The notes below the pieces were generated by a model. It did no database searches. It worked only from the letters and a program-made list of their open reading frames with translations, and was not told where the DNA came from. Below are positions 8,962 to 16,879 of a stretch of DNA of 64,000 bases, piece by piece; position 1 is the stretch's first letter, and the number at the start of each line of letters is the position of its first letter. The DNA is from Oceanococcus sp. HetDA_MAG_MS8 (GTDB lineage: Bacteria; Pseudomonadota; Gammaproteobacteria; Nevskiales; Oceanococcaceae). The stretch covers positions 124,001 to 188,000 of the forward strand of contig JAHCMK010000004.1 of NCBI GenBank assembly GCA_019192445.1, given 5' to 3'. Both the position numbers and the translations under genes were made by a program.

Positions 8962-9180
8962 CACAGTTACCAGCGCCACCGACCCGAGCAAACGCTGTTC
9001 TACAGGCTCGTGGAGGAACACTATCCGGCGTTCTCGGAGCGGATAGCGGACGAGGGGAGGCCGCTGCCAGAATACGTACGCCGTGAGATTGACTAGTTCC
9101 TGCGCTGCGGGCGCCTGGAGCACGGCTTCCTGCGAGTGCGTTGCGTAAAATGTCAGGCTGATCTGGCGCTTCGGCTATAG
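8962..9180 (+). pseudogene. Remnant of an IS91-type transposase N-terminus
   Basis: In one frame from 8962 the DNA reads YQRHRPEQTLFYRLVEEHYP, then further family-like sequence, then an in-frame TAG at 9097-9099. After it the frame resumes with FLRCGRLEHGFLRVRC and ends at a stop at 9178-9180. This is the N-terminal zinc-binding region of IS91/IS801-type transposases. The internal stop and absence of the rest of the protein show a broken fragment. It belongs to a different subgroup from the intact transposase at 10670-11866. It reads rightwards from the palindromic end at 8593-8645. Confidence 0.65.
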
Positions 9181-9220
9181 TCGACCAAGCAAAAGAAGAG
9201 CTTTTTTCCTCCTGTAGACC

Positions 9221-9472
9221 GTGACTGCCGCCATGAATATCGCGCCCCCAATTGTGGAAGCTCTGGAAGCCTTTCTGCTGGATGCCGAAGATGATGCGCT
9301 GGAACTGGCGCTGGATCTGGCTAGGGCCGCAAATCTTGAACCCGTGGTTCTGCTGGAAAAACTGCCCACTCTGCGGGGCGACCCCGCTCGTAAGCGCCAA
9401 GCCGTGACCGCCGTACGTCGAAGCTACGGCTTGCCGCTGATACCGGGGCCTCCATGCCGATCATCGGCGTGA
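9221..9472 (+). CDS. Possible small hypothetical protein
   Basis: The open frame has 83 residues (ATG at 9221 or 9233). Codon choice looks gene-like in the middle (Leu/Ala/Asp-rich helix, LELALDLARAANLEPVVLLEKL). No family is recognised and there is no clear ribosome site. It lies in element debris, so it may be a fragment of a lost gene. Confidence 0.25.
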   Translation: MTAAMNIAPPIVEALEAFLLDAEDDALELALDLARAANLEPVVLLEKLPTLRGDPARKRQAVTAVRRSYGLPLIPGPPCRSSA

Positions 9473-9805
9473 ATACCGTCCGCATCCGCGTCATTGGCCA
9501 TGCCGATCAGTGAACGGCTTAGGGTCCGGAAAAGGCACAAAGCACGGGTGGCAATTCACCGGATCAACGTCGGCAACGTTCTGACTGCGGACTATCTGGC
9601 AGACGTGCAGCAACGACCGCTCCCAGAACTCTGCGGACTACTAACTTGTGTAGGGATACATGCCCTTCGCGGCTCTTGTTGTTCGTCAGCTGTTTTACTT
9701 TTGTCACTTGGTCAACCTTTTTAGAGGACATTCTCCATTGCCTAATTAGTGCATCTGTTTCTGGGCAGAGTGCGTATTCACCCCGAACATTAGATATCGG
9801 GAGAG
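9473..9805. other. Gap without a convincing gene
   Basis: Between the small frame and the MAPEG gene I see no coding pattern, RNA or terminator that I can defend. The last 60 bases are more AT-rich and end in GGGAGAG before the MAPEG start, so they probably carry its promoter. The rest is probably decayed insertion DNA. Confidence 0.4.
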
Positions 9806-10213
9806 ATGATGACGGCATACGGTGCGGTGTTGCTCTACGGAGCATTGATGATGGTGCTCACCCTGAGCTATGCGTTTCCTCGGGTGCCGCTAGCTCTATT
9901 GGGGAAGAGACAGCTAGACAGTTGGGAAAGGGACAAAGTCAACCCTGATTCAGCCATCTTTCAAAGGATGAAGCACGCCCATCTCAATATGACCGAGTCC
10001 TTTCCGGTCTTCGCGAGCGTCATCGTCATCGCCGGCTTACTAGATAATCTGCCTGCGGTTACGTCGCTAGCGCCATGGGTGCTCTATCTCCGCGTGGGTC
10101 AAGTAGTTGCTCACATTAGCGGAACGGGAGTAGCCTCGATTGGCGTTCGAGCAACATGCTTCGTCGGCCAAGTGCTCATTATTGGGATCATGATTTTTCA
10201 GATTCTGAGTTAA
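9806..10213 (+). CDS. MAPEG-family membrane protein
   Basis: This 135-residue protein has four hydrophobic helices (about residues 3-28, 58-76, 84-104, 112-134). The MAPEG hallmarks are in the loop after helix one: RMKHAHLNMTESFPVFA, where the conserved Asn/Glu pair binds glutathione in eukaryotic members. The start at 9806 (or the ATG at 9809) follows GGGAGAG. Bacterial MAPEG proteins are mostly of unknown substrate. It is the only apparent passenger gene between the two element ends at 8.6 and 12.9 kb. Confidence 0.85.
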   Translation: MMTAYGAVLLYGALMMVLTLSYAFPRVPLALLGKRQLDSWERDKVNPDSAIFQRMKHAHLNMTESFPVFASVIVIAGLLDNLPAVTSLAPWVLYLRVGQVVAHISGTGVASIGVRATCFVGQVLIIGIMIFQILS

Positions 10214-10669
10214 CGAAAAATGGCCGTTATAACTCCCGGGCGCTCAGAAACCTAAACCGCGAAGTCTGCTTATCACATGAAACGGCCTGCCACCACTGGC
10301 GACCGAACGGCCGCTTCTGTTGAGGATTGTCTGACGCCCGCCCGCGAGCGGGGTTGAAGGGTTGGCAGAGAGGCGTCCGGCGGGTGTCGGAAAATCCCCG
10401 AGGGACGAAACCGCGGAGTCAGTGCGGTGAGCCTCCGGCGGGCACTGCCGCTATGGGGATTGGATATGGCGGTGGTGTCTGATTTTGGCCTGGCAACCGT
10501 TGGATCGTCAGCTTATAAGGTGGTTGATCGGGTATCGGTCGTTCGTAGAGCCTGTCGGGATGACCGTTTCTGGAGCGAAATGGCCTCGTTTTCCGGGCTG
10601 AGCACAAAGGGTTCCCCGCCACTCTGCGAGGTGACGTTTCCATGGGCGATGTTGTGGACGCAAACGAGA
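10214..10669. other. Non-coding gap holding the distal end of the IS91-type element
   Basis: No gene is supported here. A long minus-strand frame across it is a shadow of the transposase gene. The sequence is rich in short GC dyads. The 3' end (replication origin end) of the IS91-type element must lie in this stretch, but I cannot place the boundary from one copy. Confidence 0.35.
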
Positions 10670-11866
10670 TCATGGTGACGCCCGTGCAGGAGGCCCGGTG
10701 GAGCGATCCGGCAGCAGGATCTGCACGATGCCCATGGGCTTGCCGCAGTGCGGGTACGCAAAGGGGCTTTGCACCGGGCCGTGCGTGTTGATTTTCGGCT
10801 CGTCCGTATGGGGAGGGGCTTCGGGGGCTTGGACGCCAAGGCACTGCCGAGCTGTCTCGATGTGTTTCCGTCGGTCGGCATTGGCCAGCAGGCCGTAGTG
10901 CCGAATGCGATGGAAACCCTTGGGCAAGACATGCAGCAGAAAGCGCCGCATAAACTCTTCCGGGGCCAGTGTCATGGTCTTGTGCCGGGTGCGTCCTTTG
11001 GCGCGGTAGTCTTTCCAGCGGAAGGTCACGCCCTCGGCATGGATGGCTTTCAGCCGGCTGTTGGCAATGGCGACCCGGTGGGTGTATCGAGACAGATAGG
11101 CCAGCACTGCCTCCGGCCCGGCAAAGGGCTTCTTGGTATAGACCACCCATTCGCTTCGACGAAACGGGCGGAGCCATTCCCGGAAAGTGTCCGCATCCGC
11201 CAGCGATCGGTGCTCGCCAAAGAAATGCAGCCGTCGCTCGGCATGGGCAGCGGTGAGTCCGTCCAGGAAGAGCCGGCGAAACAGTCGGGATAGCACCCGG
11301 ACCGGGAGGAAGAAACCCGGTCGGCATCCGATCCACTGCGTTCCGTCTCGGGATAATCCACCGCCCGGCACAATGCCGTGCACATGGGGATGATGGGTCA
11401 TGGCGGATCCCCAGGTGTGCAGCACCAGCGTGGCCCCGATCCGGGCCCCGAGATGCTTCGGGTCGGCGGCAATCGTCCGCAAGGTTTCCGCGGTGGCCTG
11501 AAACAGCAAGCCGTACACCACGTCCTTGTTGGCATACGCGATGTCGCTGATCGCCGCGGGTAACGTAAAGACCACGTGGTAGTAGGCCACCGGCAGCAGA
11601 TCCGCTTGCCGGAGTTCCAGCCAGCGTTTCGCAGCACTGCCCTGGCATTTGGGGCAATGCCGGTTGCGGCAGGAGTTATAGGCGATGTCATCGCCGCCAC
11701 AGCTTTCGCAATGCAGCACATGCCCGCCCAGGGCGGCACTGCGGCATTGCTCGACCGCCGACATGACCTTGAGCTGACCGAGACTCAGGTGCCTGGCCTG
11801 CTGTTGGCGCCATCCGGCGCCGTAGCGGTGAAAGACATCGGCGACCTCCAGAGAAGGGCGCCCCAT
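10670..11866 (-). CDS. IS91-family HUH transposase
   Basis: This 398-residue rolling-circle transposase starts with an N-terminal zinc-binding region: CESCGG, then NSCRNRHCPKCQ at about residues 54-75. The HUH metal site is MTHHPHVHG at about residue 157. The catalytic tyrosine lies in AYLSRYTHRVAIANSRL at about residue 240. The length is normal for the family and the frame is intact. It follows the integrase gene by only 3 nt and is probably translated from the same message. It should nick one strand at the element origin and move it by single-strand replication. Confidence 0.92.
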   Translation of the reverse strand: MGRPSLEVADVFHRYGAGWRQQQARHLSLGQLKVMSAVEQCRSAALGGHVLHCESCGGDDIAYNSCRNRHCPKCQGSAAKRWLELRQADLLPVAYYHVVFTLPAAISDIAYANKDVVYGLLFQATAETLRTIAADPKHLGARIGATLVLHTWGSAMTHHPHVHGIVPGGGLSRDGTQWIGCRPGFFLPVRVLSRLFRRLFLDGLTAAHAERRLHFFGEHRSLADADTFREWLRPFRRSEWVVYTKKPFAGPEAVLAYLSRYTHRVAIANSRLKAIHAEGVTFRWKDYRAKGRTRHKTMTLAPEEFMRRFLLHVLPKGFHRIRHYGLLANADRRKHIETARQCLGVQAPEAPPHTDEPKINTHGPVQSPFAYPHCGKPMGIVQILLPDRSTGPPARASP

Positions 11867-11869
11867 GAC

Positions 11870-12748
11870 TCACGCCGGCGGGGCCACATCCTCCAGCGGG
11901 CTGATCACCTCGCGCAGGGCTTCGGTGGCGACCTGGGCGTACAGCGCTGTGGTGTCCAGTTTCTTGTGACCGAGCAGCACCTGTATCCGTCGGATATCCA
12001 CCTTCCGCTCCAGCAGGTGGGTAGCGAAGCTGTGCCGCAGGGTGTGCATCGAGATCGACTTTTTGATGCCGGCTTCATCGGCGGCTTGCTGAATGATGCG
12101 GCTCAGTTGCCGCGTGGTCAGCGGGTTGATCGGATTTATCCCGGGAAACAGCCATCCGTGATCGAGCATCTTTCCCTGGCGCCGGGCGATCCGCCACCAC
12201 GACCGCAGCAGCTCCAGCATCACCGGCGAGAGCATCGCGTAGCGATCCTTCATGCCCTTGCCTTGATCCACCCGCAGCGTCATCCGCTCGCTGTCGATGT
12301 CATCGACCCGCAGGTGCACCACCTCGCTGGCCCGCAGGCCGGCACCGTACGCCACCGACAACGCCGCGCGGTGTTTCGGATGCAGAGCACCCCGGAGCAA
12401 ACGACCCACTTCCTCCATGCTGAGCACCACCGGCATCCGCCGCGGCACGCGCACCGAGCTCATCTTCTTCATCACTTCCGGCTTGTCGACGGTGTGATCG
12501 AAGAAGAACTTCAGGCCCGTGATCGTGACATTGATGGTGGTGCCGGTCGTACCGGTTTCGACCAGATGGAGCTGGAAGGCCCGCAGCTCCTCGGCGGTCG
12601 CCGTATCCGGTGAGCGTTTCAAGTACGCCGTCAGCTTCTTCACGGCGCGGATGTATTGAATCTGCGTCTTATCGCCCAGCTTGCGCATCCGCATGTCTTC
12701 AATCATGCGTTGACGCAACGGGCTTACGGCTTCGGGGGATGCGTTCAT
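11870..12748 (-). CDS. Tyrosine recombinase paired with IS91-type transposase
   Basis: A 292-residue phage-integrase-family protein, counted from ATG 12748 (GGAG about 8 nt upstream; the ATG at 12808 has none). An N-terminal SAM-like core-binding domain (RMIEDMRMRKLGDKTQIQYI..) precedes the catalytic domain. The conserved residues are R in GAGLRASEVVHLR, HxLR in MHTLRHSFATHLLE, H in LLGHKKLDTT and the nucleophile Tyr in ALYAQV. Some IS91-family elements carry such a recombinase directly upstream of the transposase, as here. It may resolve circular or dimer intermediates; that role is inferred. Confidence 0.92.
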   Translation of the reverse strand: MNASPEAVSPLRQRMIEDMRMRKLGDKTQIQYIRAVKKLTAYLKRSPDTATAEELRAFQLHLVETGTTGTTINVTITGLKFFFDHTVDKPEVMKKMSSVRVPRRMPVVLSMEEVGRLLRGALHPKHRAALSVAYGAGLRASEVVHLRVDDIDSERMTLRVDQGKGMKDRYAMLSPVMLELLRSWWRIARRQGKMLDHGWLFPGINPINPLTTRQLSRIIQQAADEAGIKKSISMHTLRHSFATHLLERKVDIRRIQVLLGHKKLDTTALYAQVATEALREVISPLEDVAPPA

Positions 12749-12902
12749 CGTGAGTCTCCATGTCCGAGGCACATGCCTCAAGGCACAGACCTCAAACAGA
12801 GACCACACGCATCACGCCAACACCAACCTCAGCCGAAGGCACCCCTACCGCGCGAGCGGTTTAGTCCATAGGCACGGAGCGGAAGTCCGTACTTTGCAAC
12901 CG

Positions 12903-12958
12903 AGGGTTGGAATCGCTAGTCATTCAACCCTGTGTTGCAGATAGCCCATTTATCGGGC
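12903..12958. repeat. Left half of the large palindrome next to the integrase gene
   Basis: AGGGTTG (12903-12909) pairs with CAACCCT (12925-12931 region). The segment 12923-12946 matches 8605-8628 inversely at 21 of 24 bases. It runs into a hairpin GCCC (12944-12947) / GGGC (12955-12958) around the loop ATTTATC. That loop with its flanking bases, ATTTATCGG, recurs on the same strand at 8598-8606. Confidence 0.55.
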
Positions 12959-13192
12959 AAATAGCCGTCACTATGACGACCCCGATCACGGCCGCATAGA
13001 AGGTTGCATAGGAAATCTGATTTGGTCAATCCTCCTAAACGGAAATACCCACCCAGTCCCAAGTCATTTGACGACGGACACCCGTACCTGCGGCGTCTGT
13101 ACTGCCCCGAGTCTTTACGGCACTTGTTTGGTGTAACGCCGTAACTCTAAGCCGAATCACTCAGCCAGAAAAATCGATTTGCCATAAACGGG
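12959..13192. other. Gap between transposon end and XRE gene
   Basis: No gene seen. An imperfect terminator-like inverted repeat, TTACGGC (13115-13121) with GCCGTAA (13138-13144), lies just after the XRE stop on its strand. If the Tn7-like element ends at 12928-12939, TnsB sites are expected in 12940-13060. I see only ATAGCC-type fragments there, not copies of the 17-bp repeat found at the other end. Confidence 0.35.
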
Positions 13193-13918
13193 TTAGAACG
13201 GCTTCTTAAGCCACTCAGCTTCCGCGGTTTTTATCGCCCCTTCCCATGCGTTGAAGTTGGCCGAGATGCTACTGGGATGTATTGGCTGACCATTGGCCAT
13301 CACCTCCTGCATCAAATATGCAGTCACTAGTGAGATTTGGCTGATTCGCTCTTGCCTTGAAAGATCAGGGGCCCACTCCGTCGCATGATGGTGAGCGAGA
13401 TTAATTGCCGTTGCAATAAACCTGATCAGGTTCGACTTGTCATTCCCCTTGACCTTACCCAGCCTGTTCCGAAACGTGTGAGTCACGAACCCTAGGTTCC
13501 CCAAAGCATGCATATTTTCGTTTGGATGCCAGTTAAACCATTTCCGAACCAAGCCATCAGGGCGGATTTCGAGGGCAACGCATACCTCAATGACAAATTC
13601 TAAAGGTGGGTATCGCCTGCCCGCCTCGTAGTCGAGCAAGGTGTTTTTACTCACCCCAACCTTCTTTGCAAGTTCCCGAATGGATGTCGTTTTCATCCCA
13701 ATTTTCTTTGCTCTGCGGGCCTGAAATTTTGGGTCATCGATTTTTTCAATCAGTCGCTGGTAACGCTTTTCGGTATCCGAATAGGGCAACGACTCACTCA
13801 ATTTCAAATTGAGTTGCCGGTCAGCTTTTTCTGTGCGCGCCAGGTACTCGTACTCCTCTGGCCCCCTGGCTCTCCTCAATGCGTCCCCAAACCTGACTGA
13901 TCCGCGATATCTTTTCAT
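13193..13918 (-). CDS. XRE-type helix-turn-helix regulator of the transposon
   Basis: This 241-residue cytoplasmic protein has a central HTH of the Cro/C1 type at about residues 88-140: TSIRELAKKVGVSKNTLLDY, then EAGRRYPPLEFVIEVCVALE. The N-terminal 75 residues are charged and helical. The C-terminal 100 residues form no domain I recognise and may dimerise or sense a signal. It is divergent from tnsA with a 144-bp gap carrying an inverted repeat. Transcriptional repression of the tns operon is the simplest role but is inferred. Base composition is more AT-rich than in the chromosomal genes, as in the tns genes. Confidence 0.8.
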   Translation of the reverse strand: MKRYRGSVRFGDALRRARGPEEYEYLARTEKADRQLNLKLSESLPYSDTEKRYQRLIEKIDDPKFQARRAKKIGMKTTSIRELAKKVGVSKNTLLDYEAGRRYPPLEFVIEVCVALEIRPDGLVRKWFNWHPNENMHALGNLGFVTHTFRNRLGKVKGNDKSNLIRFIATAINLAHHHATEWAPDLSRQERISQISLVTAYLMQEVMANGQPIHPSSISANFNAWEGAIKTAEAEWLKKPF

Positions 13919-13993
13919 GTGGCGTTGAAATTTTTTTTCTTCATCTTTTTCATAGCCCTGCTGGATTTAGAGCTCGGACTTTCCTGATTTTAC

Positions 13994-14010
13994 GTCCCTC
14001 ATTTTGGGAC
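13994..14010. promoter_or_regulatory. Candidate operator between XRE gene and tnsA
   Basis: GTCCC (13994-13998) and GGGAC (14006-14010) form a perfect dyad with a 7-bp centre, in the only intergenic space shared by the two divergent units, about 53 bp before tnsA. This size fits the short dyads bound by XRE repressors. No binding evidence exists. Confidence 0.45.
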
Positions 14011-14062
14011 ATCGAATTTTTGCCTGTCAATCTGAACTCCTCGCAACCCGAAGGAGGTTTCA

Positions 14063-14872
14063 GTGCAAATCCAACCCACCAGATTGACGCGTGTTCTACA
14101 CGCCCCGCCCCAGCTCCCAAGCAACCCGAAGCTTGCCGCACGGCTTCGAAATCAGATCAATGACGTGTTCGCGAAGCCAAAGGACGACGCAGGGATTCTG
14201 TACGGCGTTCGCAAGTTTCGAGGCGGTCGGCCACACGCAAAGACGGTCCTTGTTCCATCCCGGAAAAACGGCGGCCTAATTCCTTGCGAGGCGGGCCTCG
14301 AACCTGAACTAGCCAAAGCTCTGGAAATTGATCCTGATGTGAAAGGGTTTCGAAGTCAGGCCCTCGGCCTCATGGGTCCGAAAGGACGAGAACTGGTTAT
14401 CGACTTCGTAGCGGTGCGAACGACGGGCGAATTCCTCGTGATAGACGTCAAACCACATGGGCGCCTCTCGGCCCCTGATGTGATTGATCGAATGCGTTTT
14501 GTCCGTGAAACGCTGTCATCTGCGGGACTCCCTCACCGGATTGTGACCGAAAGACAACTGGAAGAGTGGCCAAAAAAACAAATCCGGGACTCTCTCCGAA
14601 AAGGCATCACAACGGTGATTCCCAACAGCGAATCCAGGCATCTAACGGAATTCATCAGGTCAGCGCCCTGCGATGTTGGATCGGCCCGCCTGTTCGCCAT
14701 TAACTGTGGCATCGACCCTTTTTCCATCGAGCAGATGGTGATTCAAAACCAATTGCGCTTCTCGATCAACCACGAGTGGAGCGCCTACACAAAACTGGAG
14801 ATTAACCATGGAACCAATCAAGAACCTGGCTCAAATTGGGGCACGATTCGAGATTTACGAATCAGCATTTGA
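14063..14872 (+). CDS. tnsA: TnsA-like transposon endonuclease
   Basis: The product has 269 residues from a GTG preceded by AAGGAGG with 6-nt spacing. It looks like the restriction-endonuclease-fold TnsA that cuts the 5' ends of Tn7-type elements: CEAGLEPELAKALEIDP supplies the Glu, LVIDFVAV the Asp, and FLVIDVKPHG the D/E-x-K catalytic lysine (about residues 77, 117 and 132). The C-terminal half is a winged-helix-like region as in TnsA. Its last 65 bp overlap the start of tnsB, so the two are translationally coupled. With TnsB it should give cut-and-paste transposition rather than copy-in. Confidence 0.88.
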   Translation: MQIQPTRLTRVLHAPPQLPSNPKLAARLRNQINDVFAKPKDDAGILYGVRKFRGGRPHAKTVLVPSRKNGGLIPCEAGLEPELAKALEIDPDVKGFRSQALGLMGPKGRELVIDFVAVRTTGEFLVIDVKPHGRLSAPDVIDRMRFVRETLSSAGLPHRIVTERQLEEWPKKQIRDSLRKGITTVIPNSESRHLTEFIRSAPCDVGSARLFAINCGIDPFSIEQMVIQNQLRFSINHEWSAYTKLEINHGTNQEPGSNWGTIRDLRISI

Positions 14873-16160
14873 AGTCGCCTCTTTCAATGAAAGTGGGCTT
14901 CGCGCTGCAGCAGTGCTTGGAGGCGATACACGTCACTACAAGTGGGCAGCTGTCAAAAAGCTGCTGAGCGACGGGCACCTGAACATCACATACGTTCCTC
15001 GAGAACTGGCCGCACTGGATGAAGAATGCACACGTGCGTTGACATCTAAACAACTGGTCAGTCGCAACCGTCGGAAACACTACGTCGAATCGATTGTTCG
15101 CCTAGAACCCGACAGGTGCTGCTCGAAAAAGGTTATCGCCGAGCTCATTCCATCGATCGCTCAGCAGATCAGCGACACCAAGCCGCCGAGCCCATCTTCT
15201 CTTGCGGAGTGGGTGAAGAAATGGCGGGACGCCGGTGGCAACTGTGCTGCGTTGACAGACAAGCCAAAACCGAGCCGAGCTGAATTTCGCGATGTCTCCC
15301 CCGAAGTCTTAGAGATCGTTCGTAACGCAATCAATACGGACTATTTGACGACTCAGCGGAAACCAAAGAAAGCGGTCTTCGTGGAAGTCATGCGTCAAGT
15401 AGCCAACTTAAACGCGAGCACCTCAAAGCCCCTGGATGTGCCATCTGAGTACATCGTCAACAAACTGATCAACAAGATCGACCTGTACGAGCGTGATCGC
15501 AAACGATTTGGGACCGCGAGAGCGAACAGACTCCACAAGGCTGCAGGGCGTGCCTTTGTTGCATCCGAGCCGCTGGAAACATGCATGGCCGATGGTCAGC
15601 TCATGGATGTGATTCTTATCGACAGCCCAATGGACGGAAGTCCGCCAAATTATTTGGGCCGCCCGTATCTGACTGCAGTTATTGATGTCCGGACCCGCTG
15701 CATTCTTGCCGCCTTCATTAGTTTGCAGCCTTTCAGCGGCGGAACACTATTGAAGGCGATGCAGATGGCCATGGTCGCTTCACCGGGGCGCCCCAGGGGA
15801 ATCATGCAGAAACTGATCGTAGACAACGGTTGCGATTACACGGACTCGGGATTCATCAGGTTCATGGACGACCAATTTGTCACCGTCGAACACTGCAAAC
15901 CAAATGATCCCAACAAGAAGGGGATAGTTGAGCGCTGGTTCCGCACCCTTAACGACCGACTCATCCACCAGCTACCCGGAACGACCTTCTCGAACCCGGC
16001 AGATCGAGGTGACTATCGCTCCCAGGAATTCGCAACCATCACGCTCGCCGAACTGCAGGAGAAGGTTCAGAACTGGATCGATAACAAGTATCACCAGAAC
16101 CGCCATGACTCCCTGGGCCGCGCTCCTATCGACGTGTGGAATGAGGAGACAATTTCGTGA
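14808..16160 (+). CDS. tnsB: TnsB-like transposase, N-terminal and DDE catalytic part
   Basis: The 450-residue protein starts at an ATG after GGAG. Helical DNA-binding domains occupy residues 1 to about 250. The RNase-H-fold DDE core follows, with D262 (in MADGQLMDVILID), D339 (VDNGCDYTD) and E375 (GIVERWFRTLN). It stops just after the core, at RAPIDVWNEE, where the beta-barrel (Mu-transposase C) domain should begin. That domain is encoded by the next gene in the -1 frame. The two together give 690 residues, the length of a one-piece Tn7 TnsB. Stop and next start overlap as GTGA. Confidence 0.9.
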   Translation: MEPIKNLAQIGARFEIYESAFEVASFNESGLRAAAVLGGDTRHYKWAAVKKLLSDGHLNITYVPRELAALDEECTRALTSKQLVSRNRRKHYVESIVRLEPDRCCSKKVIAELIPSIAQQISDTKPPSPSSLAEWVKKWRDAGGNCAALTDKPKPSRAEFRDVSPEVLEIVRNAINTDYLTTQRKPKKAVFVEVMRQVANLNASTSKPLDVPSEYIVNKLINKIDLYERDRKRFGTARANRLHKAAGRAFVASEPLETCMADGQLMDVILIDSPMDGSPPNYLGRPYLTAVIDVRTRCILAAFISLQPFSGGTLLKAMQMAMVASPGRPRGIMQKLIVDNGCDYTDSGFIRFMDDQFVTVEHCKPNDPNKKGIVERWFRTLNDRLIHQLPGTTFSNPADRGDYRSQEFATITLAELQEKVQNWIDNKYHQNRHDSLGRAPIDVWNEETIS

Positions 16161-16879
16161 GAATCCCCATTCGAACACTGTCGGCTGAAGACGCCGAGGT
16201 CACAGCACGAACGACCGTCAGCCGCATCGTTACAAATGGCCGTGTCGAGTGTCATGGCTTGCATTGGTATTCACATGCCCTGAGGTCCTGGGAGCAGAAG
16301 CAAAAGGAATCCAGACGGTCACGTCGCGTCGAACTGCGAGTTGATGAGCTCAACCTTGGCATCGTCTATGTTGATGTGCCCGATCGAGGCTATGGCCCAA
16401 TAAAGGCCAATTCGACTCAACCTGAGTTCACCGAAAATCTCTCGCTGTACGAGCTCAACAAGCTAAAAGCCGAACTGAAAAAGAAGCACATCGCCAGTCG
16501 AATTGGACGACTGGCCGACACTGACGCTCTGGCACTTCGCATAGAGCATTTTGAGGCACTGGATCACAAAAACGATCCTGTCGCGTTTCGCCGTTTTTCC
16601 GAAAACAGAGCCCAAATGCGCGACCAGCGAATGAAGCTCAACGAGAAGAAGAAGCGGACCGGGCCAGCTGAGGACACAACACTCAAACATCCGCCAGAAA
16701 GCACTAAACCGGAGGCACCGAAAAGTGGCCCTCCCGATCCAACAACCACAAGGGCAAACCCCAAAAGTTCTACACCGGTGACGCCGCCGGGCTCCTTTGA
16801 GAAGGAAAAACCCAGCGCAACGCACTGCACTCAACCGAGAAAGATGAAATCTAGCCAGATCAAAAGGAAAGCAATGTGA
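16157..16879 (+). CDS. TnsB C-terminal domain encoded as a separate gene
   Basis: The 240-residue protein begins at a GTG overlapping the stop of the DDE gene. AGGAG lies 8 nt before the GTG, so this is a genuine start. Residues 1-75 match the beta-barrel after the DDE core in TnsB/TniA/MuA: IPIRTLSAEDAEV leads to the typical GRVECHGLHWYS and NLGIVYVDVPD segments. A helical stretch follows (about 95-165), and then a Lys/Pro/Thr-rich disordered tail ending in basic residues. In Tn7 the TnsB C-terminal tail contacts TnsC, so this protein may bridge catalytic TnsB and the ATPase. The frame is open upstream only from 16145, so a simple recent frameshift has a 15-nt window at most. Confidence 0.85.
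   Translation: MRIPIRTLSAEDAEVTARTTVSRIVTNGRVECHGLHWYSHALRSWEQKQKESRRSRRVELRVDELNLGIVYVDVPDRGYGPIKANSTQPEFTENLSLYELNKLKAELKKKHIASRIGRLADTDALALRIEHFEALDHKNDPVAFRRFSENRAQMRDQRMKLNEKKKRTGPAEDTTLKHPPESTKPEAPKSGPPDPTTTRANPKSSTPVTPPGSFEKEKPSATHCTQPRKMKSSQIKRKAM

Larger units (their letters stand above)
10670..12946 (-). mobile_element. IS91-type insertion element with integrase (right boundary approximate)
   Basis: The unit consists of the recombinase and HUH transposase genes, both reading left. The right end probably lies near 12923-12946, where a segment matches the decayed end at 8605-8628 in inverse orientation. The left end is somewhere in 10214-10669. The adjacent Tn7-like candidate end overlaps this right end, so the border between the two elements is not resolved. 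Confidence 0.5.

Noticed and set aside
8795-9400. 201-residue minus-strand frame in the decayed element
   Set aside because: Overlaps the transposase remnant on the other strand; composition is not protein-like.
10419-11657. 412-residue minus-strand frame overlapping the IS91 transposase
   Set aside because: Shadow in another frame, no family features; the transposase frame carries the HUH and zinc motifs.
11576-12613. 345-residue plus-strand frame across integrase and transposase
   Set aside because: Antisense shadow with histidine/arginine-rich composition and no recognisable domain.
16140-16162. Programmed -1 frameshift fusing the two tnsB parts
   Set aside because: No X XXY YYZ slippery heptamer is present in the 15-nt window where both frames are open, and a good ribosome site for the downstream GTG explains expression.
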